From contig JACKBL010000003.1 of NCBI GenBank assembly GCA_020634515.1, positions 1 through 64,000 on the forward strand: a stretch of 64,000 bases of DNA. Direction: 5' to 3'. Positions 18,979 to 28,572 of the stretch are shown here, piece by piece. Origin of the DNA: Ardenticatenales bacterium. Lineage in GTDB: Bacteria; Chloroflexota; Anaerolineae; Promineifilales; Promineifilaceae. Position 1 is the first letter of the stretch; each line of letters begins with the position of its first letter. A model generated the notes under the pieces. That model saw nothing but the letters and a program-made list of their open reading frames with translations, did no database searches and was not told the origin of the DNA. A program made the position numbers and the translations under genes.

Positions 18979-20457
18979 ATGACCACCTCTGAACTCATGC
19001 CCACGGCAAGCCGCTCGGCATCCACTGCTTTTCCCCCGCTGACCATGCCCACCAAAATCATTTACGGCATTGGGCAGATAAGCAACTCCATCAAGACGTT
19101 CGCCTTTGGCGCTTTTCTCCTATTTTTCTACACGTCGGTGATGGGACTGCCGGGCACGCTGGCGGGTCTGGCGACAACCATCAGCCTCTTTTGGGATGCC
19201 CTCATCGACCCTTCCATTGGTCATCTATCCGACAAGGCGAATTTTAGCATGGGCCGCCGCCACGGCTTCATGCTGGTGGGCGCGGTGGGCATGGGATTGT
19301 CGTTTTTTGCGATTTTCAACCCGCCGGCGGGTTTGGGAAATGGCGGGCTGTTTTTCTGGCTCATCGGCAGCAATTTCTTCCTGCGCACCTCCAACTCGCT
19401 GTTCGTTGTGCCGTATCAGGCGCTGGGCGCGGAGTTGGCACAGGATTACCAGGAACGGACGTCGATTGCCGGCATTCGTTCTTTCCTCGCGCTCCTGGGG
19501 ACAGGCCTGGCCTTCTCCTCCCTCTCCCTTTTCTTCCCCAACGATGGCTCCGGTGTAGACCCCAAATTTAACCCGAATGGCTACCTGACGATGGCCGTCA
19601 CCTTTGGCATACTCATGGCCGTCACCGGACTGATTTCCACGTTCGGCACACTGCGCGAACGATATCGTCTGCCGAAACGCGCGCCCTCCTCCGAAGGCGA
19701 GCTAGGCTTCCTGGAAAACCTGAAGATTTCTATCACCAATCGCTCTTTCCTCTCCCTCACCCTCTCCTCCGCCCTCTACTTCCTGGCCAGCGCCGTCACC
19801 ACCACCGTCGTCGTCCACTTCCTCACCTACTACCTGAAAATCAGCGACCCGGCGGCCATCAGCCTATTCCAGGCAGCCTTCTTCGTCGGCGGCGTTCTGG
19901 GCGTCGTCTTCTGGCTGCGTGTATCGCCCCGTCTGGAGAAGCACCGACTCTACTTCATCACGATCCTGATCACCAGCCTGCTCACCGGCTCCGCCTATTT
20001 CCTGCTGGGCCAGGGGCATCTCTTTGGCACGGGAAACCTGCGACCACTGCTAGTACTCTATTTGCTGGTGGGTTTCTTTGCCGGGGCGTTCTGGTTTTTG
20101 CCGGCATCCATGATTGCCGACATCGTAGACGAAGACCGCCTGCACACCGGCAAAAATCGTGAAGGCGCCTACTTCGGCATTGACTCCTTCTTCCAACAAC
20201 AGGCCGCCGGGCTTGCTATCTTCGTGTCCGGCGTCTTACTCGACCATTTTGCCGGCCTCATCGCCGGTCAAGAAATCCAGAGCGCCGTCACAGCCACCCG
20301 TATCGGCCTCATCTTCAGCCTGGTTCCGGCGGTTCTTTACGCTGCTGCCGCGTTTCTCATCCTGCCCTACAAACTGACGCGCCAACGGGTCAAGCACATT
20401 CAGGCAGAGCTTGCCCCAATACAAGAGGATTCAAATGAAAGCGAGATTACCGCGTAA
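18979..20457 (+). CDS. MFS transporter of the GPH (sugar:cation symporter) type
   Basis: Protein of 492 aa with about 12 hydrophobic segments. The ATG at 18979 follows GAGGAGA. Family signs are KIIYGIGQISNSIKTFAFG in helix 1, WDALIDPSIGHLSDK with a following GRRHGFML (the MFS loop 2-3 signature), NSLFVVPYQALGAEL and ADIVDEDRLHTGKNREGAYFG. Together they indicate the glycoside-pentoside-hexuronide:cation symporter group (MFS_2), so import of a sugar or related small molecule is likely. The stop codon lies 23 bases inside the next gene, so the lipase-fold protein is probably translationally coupled to it. Confidence 0.85.
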   Translation: MTTSELMPTASRSASTAFPPLTMPTKIIYGIGQISNSIKTFAFGAFLLFFYTSVMGLPGTLAGLATTISLFWDALIDPSIGHLSDKANFSMGRRHGFMLVGAVGMGLSFFAIFNPPAGLGNGGLFFWLIGSNFFLRTSNSLFVVPYQALGAELAQDYQERTSIAGIRSFLALLGTGLAFSSLSLFFPNDGSGVDPKFNPNGYLTMAVTFGILMAVTGLISTFGTLRERYRLPKRAPSSEGELGFLENLKISITNRSFLSLTLSSALYFLASAVTTTVVVHFLTYYLKISDPAAISLFQAAFFVGGVLGVVFWLRVSPRLEKHRLYFITILITSLLTGSAYFLLGQGHLFGTGNLRPLLVLYLLVGFFAGAFWFLPASMIADIVDEDRLHTGKNREGAYFGIDSFFQQQAAGLAIFVSGVLLDHFAGLIAGQEIQSAVTATRIGLIFSLVPAVLYAAAAFLILPYKLTRQRVKHIQAELAPIQEDSNESEITA

Positions 20458-23400
20458 GCGACTGTTACTGCTCCTGCTCACCCCCCTCCTGGCAGCGAGC
20501 ATATTCTTCTGGCGGCCCCCATCCGCGCTGGCCGCGCCCACCCCGGCGCCCGTCCCCATTCCACAAAGTTGTCTTGAAGCCAACGTCTTCTACGGCGCTG
20601 TTCCCCCAGGCGGCGAAAATGCGCCTGTCCTCGTCTTTGTCCACGGCTACGGCGGCCAGGCCATCGACTGGTGGTTCTTCAACTTCGGCTCCGGCTTCAA
20701 CGACATGTACGACCTGGCGTATGCCGCCGGTTATCGCACCGCCTTCGTCACCGACAACCTGAACAGCGAAGCGCCCGACTGCGACGTGCCCCGCCGTCCC
20801 GTCATCTCCGTTTTCGACGCGGGCGCCATCCTCAGCCAGCAGTTGGCGTTAATCACGGCCCATTACAACGTTGACCAGGTAAGCATCGTGGCTCACTCCA
20901 AAGGCGGCGTGGACACACAAGCGGCCCTCGCCTTCTACGGTGCGGGAGACAAAATCGCCAATGTGTTCACCCTTAGCAGCCCGCACCAGGGGGAAATCCT
21001 GGCGGACCTCGTCTGGAGCGCCAGCGACATCCCCGGCCTGGGCGACCTGCTGGCTTTCTTTGGCCGGGATGAGGGTCTGCGTACGCTGCGCGTAAACAAC
21101 ATGAAGGTCTTCCGCCTCTACGTAGATGAGCTGCCCGTTCACAATAACATCAGCTACTACTCCGCCGCGGGCACCGGCTGGCAAGGTTCCGGGGGCATCA
21201 CGGAAATTGGCGGCCTGATTCTGCAAATTCTGGGATATGACAACGATGGGGTGGTGACGGTGGAAAGCACCTACCTGCCCTACGCGCGGCCTTTCTTCGT
21301 AGCCGATTACAACCACAACGAGATTTACCAGGGGCACAATGTTTTCCACTACATTCAGGATGTGCTGGAGGCGCAGCCGCTGGTCGCGGAACTGGCAGGC
21401 GCAACCACGGGGGCCACGAACACGAGCTACTCGTTTACGGCCTCCGCACAGCCGATTACGCTGACGGTCCCGCTGACCTATACCTGGGAAGTGACGGGGC
21501 AGCCGCCGCTTACGGTGGCGGGCGAGCGGGAGAATACGGCGGCGTTTAGTTGGACGAATGCCGGCACAAAAATCATCAACGTCACCATCAGCAACCGGTA
21601 TGGCAGCGCCTCCCAATCCATGAACATCGACATCGCCGCGCCCACGCCAAACACCGGCCCCACCAACGTGACCATTGATGGCGATGACCGGGCAAATGCC
21701 GGCACAGCCGCCACCTTCACCGCCAACGTCACCCCCCTCGCCAGCAGCCAACCGCTGCAATACACCTGGAGCGCCACCAACCAGGGAACCGTCATCCATA
21801 GCAATGGCCTCAACGACAGCGTCACCTTTACCTGGAGCAGCACCGGCATCAAAACAGTCTCCGTCTCCGTCAGCAACGGCGTCGGCACCGTGGGGTCCAG
21901 TTTCAACGTCAACGTCGGACGTCCACCAACGACCCTCAACATTAGCGGCCCCACCGTGGGCAGCACCAACACGAACTACAACTACACAGCCACCGCCAAC
22001 GCCAACGTCTCCAGCCCGGTCTCCTACACCTGGAGTACCGTTGACCACGACGACGTGGAGCAAATTGGCGGCAGCAGCAATACGCTGGGCATTAGCTGGC
22101 CGGAGAGCGGCCAGCAACCCATCGCCGTGAAAGCGGAAAACGCCTGGGGCAGCACCGTCGCCTTCTACACCGTGGACATTCAAACGCCGCCCATCACCGT
22201 CACGCTCAGTGGGGACGCCATCGGCGTCATCAACACCACCCACTTCTTCGACGCGAATACCGAACCGCCGGAAACGACCGTCCCCCTCACCTACACCTGG
22301 CAGAGCAGCGGCACGCCGGCGCAGCTTACGCAGACCAACGACCTCAGCGACCAGGCGGGCTTTGTGTGGGGCATTCCTGGAACGCAATCCGTCTCCGTGA
22401 CGGCGGCCAACGCCGGCGGCGGCACGGCGGACAACGCAACCATCGACATTCAGCTCTGGGACCCTGGCGTCGCGCCCAGTTCACTGCAAGTGAGCGGCCC
22501 CACCGATGGCCTCATCAACACCCCGTACCAGTTCGTGGCCGCCGTGACGCCGCTGAAGGCGGCGCAGCCCGTGACCTACGTCTGGCAGATCAACGGGCAA
22601 ACGGTGCGCACGCAGCAGAGCGGCGGCAACGATGTGACCACGTTTAGCTGGCCGGAAGGCGGCTCCTACGAGATCAGCGTCACGGCCACCAACGACTATG
22701 GCTCCGTCGGCGACAGCCTGACGATTGAGGTGGTTTCGCCCATCAGGAGCGTCACGGCCAACTGGCCGGATGTGCTGCCGCTCAATGGCAGCTATGATTT
22801 TGTAGCCGCCGTGCAGCCGGTGACGGCCACCACGCCGATTACGTACACCTGGTGGACGCCCGACCTGTACAACGAGGTGATCCACGTCACCGACGCCCTC
22901 ACGGATACGTTCACCTACGCCTTCACCACCACGGGAGCAAAAGCGTTTGCCGTGACGGTGAATAACGGCGCGGGAGACGTACAAACTTCGACGACGATTG
23001 AGGTGATCCGGCCTGTCACGAGCGTTGGCGTCGATGGCCCCATCAGCGGTATCATCAACAATGACTATACTTTTACGGCAACGGTTTTGCCGGCAAATGC
23101 CACCACCCCCGTCGATTATGTCTGGGAAGCCAGCGACCAGGCCCCCGTGGTCCACACAGGCGATCTTAGCGACGAAATCAGCTTCGCCTGGAGCAGCGGC
23201 GGCACGAAGACAATCACGGTCACGGCCAGCAACGGGTTGAATAGCTACAGCGACAGCATGACCATCGAAATCGCGGAAACCGTCATGCCGCCAGAAGCAG
23301 TCACCCTCGACGGTCCTACCAGTGGCGCGGTGGGCATGAGTTACACCTTCACCGCCGACGTGACGCCCCTAACCACCACCACACCGCTGACCTACACCTG

Positions 23401-24286
23401 GGAAGCGACCGACATGATGCCTACGGTGCGTGGTGGTGGCCTCAGTGACGCCATTGATTTCACCTGGACGAATGCCGGCATCAAAACCATCACCGTCATG
23501 GCGGAGAACGAGGCAGGCAGCGTCAGCGACACGTTTACCATCGTCATTGACGTCCCCGTCACCGCGCCCGCCGACGTGGAAATCAGCGGCCCGCAAACCG
23601 GCTTCACCGGCATCGCCTATGACTTTACGGCCGGCGTTACGCCGCCAACAACGACGTTGCCCGTCACCTACACCTGGACGGCCACGGGGCAATCGCCGGT
23701 CGTCCACAGCGGCGCATTGAGCGATGGCGTCTCCTTTACCTGGAACACCGTTGGAACGAAGACGATCATGGTGACGGCGGAGAACGACGCGGGCAGCGTC
23801 AGCGCCAGCACGACTATCGTCATCAGCGCCGTGGATGTGGCCCCAACCAGCGTCGATCTGGCAGGCGCAAATGACGGCGATGTTGATGTGAGTTACACCT
23901 TCTCGGCGGAAGTGATGCCGGCAAACACAACCACCCCCCTCACCTACGAATGGTCGGCTACGGATCAGGCAAACGTAGTACATACGGGGGGGCTTTCCGA
24001 TTCGGTTAGCTTCAGTTGGAGCAGCGCAGGCATCAAGACAGTATCGCTTACGGTGTATAATAATGCCGGCACGGTCACGCAGTCCACGACCATCAAGATT
24101 GCCGAACCGGTTTACAACATCTACCTGCCCTTTGTAGTTGGCTCATCCGCGCCCGGCGACGCGGCGGCGCAGATGCCGAAGCCATCTGGCGGGCTTCTGG
24201 GGCACGGCGCCGGCAAGGCGCAAGCTGCCCTCAAACCGATTCCCGTCTATCTTGTCCAGGTAGCCATAGCCGCCAAACCCGACTGA
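20435..24286 (+). CDS. Secreted lipase/esterase-fold protein with ten Ig/PKD-like repeats, 'B' family member 1
   Basis: Protein of 1283 aa. The ATG at 20435 with AGAGG upstream gives a signal peptide (hydrophobic 10-33). Residues 45-315 are an alpha/beta-hydrolase domain: VHGYGG (oxyanion region, 69-74), VAHSKGG with the likely nucleophile Ser155, LSSPHQGE, GYDNDGVVTV (likely Asp271) and YNHNEIYQG (likely His294). The gap from Ser to Asp and His fits secreted lipases or polyester hydrolases. Ten Ig/PKD-like repeats of about 86 residues follow (YTWxATDQ..., FxW...GxKTIxVTxxN). The tail contains IYLPFVVG. Probably an exported esterase acting on a polymer or lipid. Its paralogue is at 28569. Confidence 0.8.
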   Translation: MKARLPRKRLLLLLLTPLLAASIFFWRPPSALAAPTPAPVPIPQSCLEANVFYGAVPPGGENAPVLVFVHGYGGQAIDWWFFNFGSGFNDMYDLAYAAGYRTAFVTDNLNSEAPDCDVPRRPVISVFDAGAILSQQLALITAHYNVDQVSIVAHSKGGVDTQAALAFYGAGDKIANVFTLSSPHQGEILADLVWSASDIPGLGDLLAFFGRDEGLRTLRVNNMKVFRLYVDELPVHNNISYYSAAGTGWQGSGGITEIGGLILQILGYDNDGVVTVESTYLPYARPFFVADYNHNEIYQGHNVFHYIQDVLEAQPLVAELAGATTGATNTSYSFTASAQPITLTVPLTYTWEVTGQPPLTVAGERENTAAFSWTNAGTKIINVTISNRYGSASQSMNIDIAAPTPNTGPTNVTIDGDDRANAGTAATFTANVTPLASSQPLQYTWSATNQGTVIHSNGLNDSVTFTWSSTGIKTVSVSVSNGVGTVGSSFNVNVGRPPTTLNISGPTVGSTNTNYNYTATANANVSSPVSYTWSTVDHDDVEQIGGSSNTLGISWPESGQQPIAVKAENAWGSTVAFYTVDIQTPPITVTLSGDAIGVINTTHFFDANTEPPETTVPLTYTWQSSGTPAQLTQTNDLSDQAGFVWGIPGTQSVSVTAANAGGGTADNATIDIQLWDPGVAPSSLQVSGPTDGLINTPYQFVAAVTPLKAAQPVTYVWQINGQTVRTQQSGGNDVTTFSWPEGGSYEISVTATNDYGSVGDSLTIEVVSPIRSVTANWPDVLPLNGSYDFVAAVQPVTATTPITYTWWTPDLYNEVIHVTDALTDTFTYAFTTTGAKAFAVTVNNGAGDVQTSTTIEVIRPVTSVGVDGPISGIINNDYTFTATVLPANATTPVDYVWEASDQAPVVHTGDLSDEISFAWSSGGTKTITVTASNGLNSYSDSMTIEIAETVMPPEAVTLDGPTSGAVGMSYTFTADVTPLTTTTPLTYTWEATDMMPTVRGGGLSDAIDFTWTNAGIKTITVMAENEAGSVSDTFTIVIDVPVTAPADVEISGPQTGFTGIAYDFTAGVTPPTTTLPVTYTWTATGQSPVVHSGALSDGVSFTWNTVGTKTIMVTAENDAGSVSASTTIVISAVDVAPTSVDLAGANDGDVDVSYTFSAEVMPANTTTPLTYEWSATDQANVVHTGGLSDSVSFSWSSAGIKTVSLTVYNNAGTVTQSTTIKIAEPVYNIYLPFVVGSSAPGDAAAQMPKPSGGLLGHGAGKAQAALKPIPVYLVQVAIAAKPD

Positions 24287-24320
24287 AGCGGCCCCGGAAA
24301 ATACCAGTTCTGCATTTAAC

Positions 24321-24359
24321 AGGTATGACACACTATGCCCAACATAGTGCGTCATACCT
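24321..24359. repeat. Long stem-loop between cluster halves
   Basis: The arms AGGTATGAC-a-CACTATG and CATAGTG-c-GTCATACCT form 16 base pairs around one mismatch and a 5-base loop, 35 bases after the stop at 24286. There is no T-run on either side. It may end or process the upstream transcript. Confidence 0.55.
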
Positions 24360-24573
24360 CGTCGCATGTCGCAAATGAACCCGCAGCTAAGCTGAATGTG
24401 AATGAGACGTTCAGATCAGTTAAGCGCAATACAAAATTCCGCGAAAGAGTCTATAATAACTCGCTTGAGTGCTGAACAGAAGGCTGTCAGAAAGACGGTG
24501 GACATTGGCCACTTTGCGCAATGGCCCTGCCGCAAGCCACGCACGACCCGAATTGCCCTTTATGGGAGGGACT

Positions 24574-27500
24574 ATGACAGAAAAGATGACAAGTAAATCG
24601 CGCAAAACCGGAGCAATCGCCCTGGTCTTGTTGTCGGTTGGTTTGATGTTTACATTCACCCGGCTGGCCCTGGCAGGCCGCCCCCTCAACACGGAGGATT
24701 TCGCACCCGCATCGGAGCAGGGATTTGGTGACCACGCTAACGGTTGGGCATGGTCCATGCAATGGTGGAATGGCTATCTCTACGTGGGCACAAATCACGA
24801 CTGGCGCTGTGGCGAAGTTCTGGCGCAGGCGCGCAACTCGTTTGGCATCATCCCGTACCCAGACGACGACCCAGACGTTAACTGCCCAGATGATCCTCTT
24901 GATCTGGACATGCGCGCCGAAATCTGGCGGTGGGAACCACAAACAGATACGTGGGAGCGGGTTTTTCAAGCCCCCTATCAGGTTTTTACGGAGTTTACGC
25001 AGCTTGGTGGCAGTATTTCCAACCCGGTCACGGTGACGGTGGACATCAGCCCGACCAACGTGGCCCGCGATATTGGCTACCGCGGCATGACGTTGTTCAC
25101 CGACCCGGATGGCACGGAAGCATTGTACGTAACAGCCGTCAGCCCCAGCTACCTGGGTTATCGCGTGCCGCCGCGCATCCTGCGCTCGGTGGACGGCGTG
25201 AATTTTGAGCCAATTCCGGCGGACCCGGGCACACCCTTGGGCGGCATCCAAAAAACCAGCCTGCGCAACCCCACGATTCACGTAGGCACGGATGGCATCA
25301 CGCGGCTTTACGTCCAGGCAGGCAGTAGCAAAGGCAGCGGCGCTGTTTTTGAGTCCGCCAATCCGGGCGCGGGCAACAATTACTGGCGCAAGATCAGTCC
25401 GGCGGACATGAAGTTCAGCCATATGGCGTCCTACAATGGCGCCCTCTACATGGGTGTACGCGATCCGAACAGTGGTTTTGGCGTCATTCGCATGTACACC
25501 GATGGCGGCCCTCTGCCCTATGATTTTGACTACGTCTTGAAAAATGGCGGCGACTCTCCCACAGACCAGCCCAACGTAGAGGTGTTGAGCATGATGGAGT
25601 TCAAGGGGAGATTGTTCGTCGGCGGCAATGGGATCATTGTGGGCTTCATTCCCAGCCTGAACGCGGCGGCGGAGGTGTTCCGCATCAATCCTGACAGCAG
25701 TTGGGATTTGATCGCGGGCGAGCCGCGCGTAGGGTTGCCATTTGGCGCGCCGGACAAGCTGCCGTTAAGCGGCTATGGCGGCGGGTTTGATAACCCCAAC
25801 AACGGGCACATGTGGCGTATGGCTGTCGAAGATGAGCATCTGTATCTGACCACCTTCGATGGCAGTATCGCGGGCAAGGACGAACCAGAGATTCCGCAGG
25901 ACGTTTTGGATGCCATGGGCTTCGATTTGTGGCGTACGTCGGATGGCGCACATTTTACGCCGGTGACGACGAATGGATTCTCCGCGTTGATCGATGACCC
26001 GAACCCGCCACGGCCCGATTTGAACCTGGGAGCGTTTGATTCCGGCGGGCGCAATATGGAAAACACCCCGTATGGTTTCTTTCTGGGGACGGCAAACTAT
26101 TACTATGGTTTGCGCATTTTTCGCGCTTTTCTGGAGACACCACCCAATGACGTGAGTATCACGGGAGATTCGACCGCGGTGGTAGACACCACATTTGTCT
26201 ATACGGCCACGACGGTGCCGATTACGACGACGTTGACGCAGCCGCTCACGTATGTGTGGGAAGCGTCTGATCAGGCCGTTTTGTCACAGGAGGCGGAACT
26301 GCAAAATACGGCGACGTTTAGTTGGACGAATGCCGGCATCAAAACCATCACGGTCACGGTCAACAACCAATACGGCAGCGCTACCAACAGCTTCAACGTC
26401 AACGTCCTGGACGATGAACCTGGCTTCATTGCCGAAAGCGCCATTGTCAAGGGACCCTCCCTGGGGACTCCTGGAACAACTTATCAATTCCAGGTAGATG
26501 TCGGCCCACTGAACGCGGCCCAACCTATTCAGTACACATGGCAGGCCACCGGTCAGGAGAACCAGATACACACCAATGGGGCGCGTGACTTCGCCAGCTT
26601 TACGTGGAATTCTTCAGGTGAAAAGGCCATCCTGGTCATTGTGGACAATGGATTTGGCTCCCCCGCCATTGGCACTTTCTTCGTCAACATCTCCTCTTGC
26701 GTGCCGATGAACAACATCCGTATGCCGATGATGGCGGACACGCAATTGTTCCCCGGCAGCGTGGCGACATTCCAGGGGCACGCTTTTGGCGGCACACCGC
26801 CCTTCCATTACGAATGGCGCGTGGATGGGGAACATGCCGGCATCAATGATAGCCGCTTGATCCAACCCTTCCCCGATGCCGGCATCCACACCATTGATCT
26901 CACCATTAGCAACGCCTGTAGCGAAAAAAGCGTCTCCCGCTCCGTCCTGGTCGGCGAACCCTACTCCCCACGCGCCGACCTGTCCCTGTCCAGAGTGATC
27001 GCCAGCCGCTCCCAGGTCGATAACGGAGACACCATCGACTACACCATCCAAATCTGGAACACAAATGACACCACGGCCACGCTGCGCCTGGCAAGCCCCA
27101 TCCCCTCCTTCACCGAATACGTCCCCGACTCCGTACGCAGCAGCGATGAAGGTGGCGCGACCATCAGCGACGAAAACGTCATTCTCTGGAAGGGAGACAT
27201 CAGCAGCGGCACGCCCGTTCTCGTCTCATTCTCCGTCACGGTAACGGATGAGATTACACGCGTGGGTACACCAATCGTCAACGAAACCTTCCTGCAGGAC
27301 GTCGACACAGGCAACGAAGCCGCGCTGGAAACGACAGTACGCTACCAGCCCGGCTACGCACTCAACATCAACGGCCCTCTATTTCTCAAGGACACCTCCG
27401 TCACGCTCAACTACGATTGGGACGAAGCGGACAATATCACCCATGTCCGCTTCAGCGATCACGCCGGCTTTGGCTCCGAGACATCCGCCCACACAACAGG

Positions 27501-28572
27501 CTGGATAGAAGTCAGCGACACGCACACCTATGCGCCCTGGTTCTTTGACTTGAGCAACGACTTGCGCATGCCACGCATTGTTTACGCCATGTTCCGCGAC
27601 GCCGAAGGCAACGTCAAACGAGTATTGGCAACCACGTACAAAGTGTACGATCCCGCGCCGCCGGAAGTAACCGCGGCGGAGATTATTCCTGATAGCCCCT
27701 ACTCCCAGCTTGTACACCTGCGAATCACGGCGGTGGACGACGTCAGCGGTGTCCGCTCTATTCTTGTCGGCCACGACGCCGCGCTTACGGATGCCCAACG
27801 CTTTGATTTCGCCGGACCAACGGACGACATCCCCTGGACGCTGCAACCCTCGGGAGAAGTCTACTTCCGCGCCCAGGACCGCGCCGGACGCTACTCCAAT
27901 CCTGTCACGGCCCTGCAAGGAGATGAAGCCGTACCGCTGGATTCCGTGGACATTGTCATCGGTCCATCAATCGGCTACGTGGGCAAGGCGTACAACTTCT
28001 TCATCTCATCGGGACCATTCAACGTCACCCACCCCATCACGTATACCTGGCAAGCGACCGAACAGTCTGAGGCGGTCCACGTCAGCGACCAGAGCGATCT
28101 GATTCAATATACCTGGACCACTCCGGGAACCAAGATCATCACTTTTACGGCGGAAAATGTACTCACCTCCGCCGTGAACACACACACGATTGTCATTGAA
28201 GAAGCGCCGCCCACGCCTACACCGACGAACACGCCTCCTCCGACGCCCACGGGCACGCCTATGCCTACGCCCAGCGCCACGCCGCCACCGATAACGGAAC
28301 ACGAGTTATTCTTGCCCGTGTTCATGGGGAGCGGCACGGCGCAAACGCAACAACCTGTCCAGGGGGGTGCATTCCTTGAGGAGCCGCCAACGTGGCATTG
28401 GACGCTGAGTAATCAGCCAGGCATTTCTCCCTGGCTGACGTTGCTGCTGCTGTTGATGCCGGCATCAATCTATCTGTTCGCCAACAAAGGACACACCGTC
28501 ACCCCGGAGCGCCAGATAACCCTTGAGAATCAACCACAGAAGTTCTCAGACACAAGTCGGGCAGCAATATGA
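24574..28572 (+). CDS. Large surface protein with C-terminal membrane anchor, 'A' family member 3
   Basis: Protein of 1332 aa. GGGAGG precedes the ATG at 24574. A signal peptide (ending near LALAG) is followed by the 'A' domain (about 35-525), most similar to 15807 (WAWSMQWWNGYLYVGTNHDW, LAQARNSFGI). Then come Ig/PKD-like repeats (about 525-800), a DUF11-like segment (about 805-930, EYVPDSV), a further Ig-like part, one last PKD-like repeat, a PTPTNTPPPTPTG linker, LFLPVFMG, and a C-terminal SPWLTLLLLLMPA helix with a long polar tail. The stop overlaps the start of the next gene (ATGA). It combines the long repeat region of 10193 with the anchor type of 15807. Confidence 0.8.
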   Translation: MTEKMTSKSRKTGAIALVLLSVGLMFTFTRLALAGRPLNTEDFAPASEQGFGDHANGWAWSMQWWNGYLYVGTNHDWRCGEVLAQARNSFGIIPYPDDDPDVNCPDDPLDLDMRAEIWRWEPQTDTWERVFQAPYQVFTEFTQLGGSISNPVTVTVDISPTNVARDIGYRGMTLFTDPDGTEALYVTAVSPSYLGYRVPPRILRSVDGVNFEPIPADPGTPLGGIQKTSLRNPTIHVGTDGITRLYVQAGSSKGSGAVFESANPGAGNNYWRKISPADMKFSHMASYNGALYMGVRDPNSGFGVIRMYTDGGPLPYDFDYVLKNGGDSPTDQPNVEVLSMMEFKGRLFVGGNGIIVGFIPSLNAAAEVFRINPDSSWDLIAGEPRVGLPFGAPDKLPLSGYGGGFDNPNNGHMWRMAVEDEHLYLTTFDGSIAGKDEPEIPQDVLDAMGFDLWRTSDGAHFTPVTTNGFSALIDDPNPPRPDLNLGAFDSGGRNMENTPYGFFLGTANYYYGLRIFRAFLETPPNDVSITGDSTAVVDTTFVYTATTVPITTTLTQPLTYVWEASDQAVLSQEAELQNTATFSWTNAGIKTITVTVNNQYGSATNSFNVNVLDDEPGFIAESAIVKGPSLGTPGTTYQFQVDVGPLNAAQPIQYTWQATGQENQIHTNGARDFASFTWNSSGEKAILVIVDNGFGSPAIGTFFVNISSCVPMNNIRMPMMADTQLFPGSVATFQGHAFGGTPPFHYEWRVDGEHAGINDSRLIQPFPDAGIHTIDLTISNACSEKSVSRSVLVGEPYSPRADLSLSRVIASRSQVDNGDTIDYTIQIWNTNDTTATLRLASPIPSFTEYVPDSVRSSDEGGATISDENVILWKGDISSGTPVLVSFSVTVTDEITRVGTPIVNETFLQDVDTGNEAALETTVRYQPGYALNINGPLFLKDTSVTLNYDWDEADNITHVRFSDHAGFGSETSAHTTGWIEVSDTHTYAPWFFDLSNDLRMPRIVYAMFRDAEGNVKRVLATTYKVYDPAPPEVTAAEIIPDSPYSQLVHLRITAVDDVSGVRSILVGHDAALTDAQRFDFAGPTDDIPWTLQPSGEVYFRAQDRAGRYSNPVTALQGDEAVPLDSVDIVIGPSIGYVGKAYNFFISSGPFNVTHPITYTWQATEQSEAVHVSDQSDLIQYTWTTPGTKIITFTAENVLTSAVNTHTIVIEEAPPTPTPTNTPPPTPTGTPMPTPSATPPPITEHELFLPVFMGSGTAQTQQPVQGGAFLEEPPTWHWTLSNQPGISPWLTLLLLLMPASIYLFANKGHTVTPERQITLENQPQKFSDTSRAAI

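Noticed and set aside
18257..19061. Minus-strand frames across the NTF2-like gene and its downstream gap
   Set aside because: They overlap plus-strand genes and show no recognisable protein pattern.
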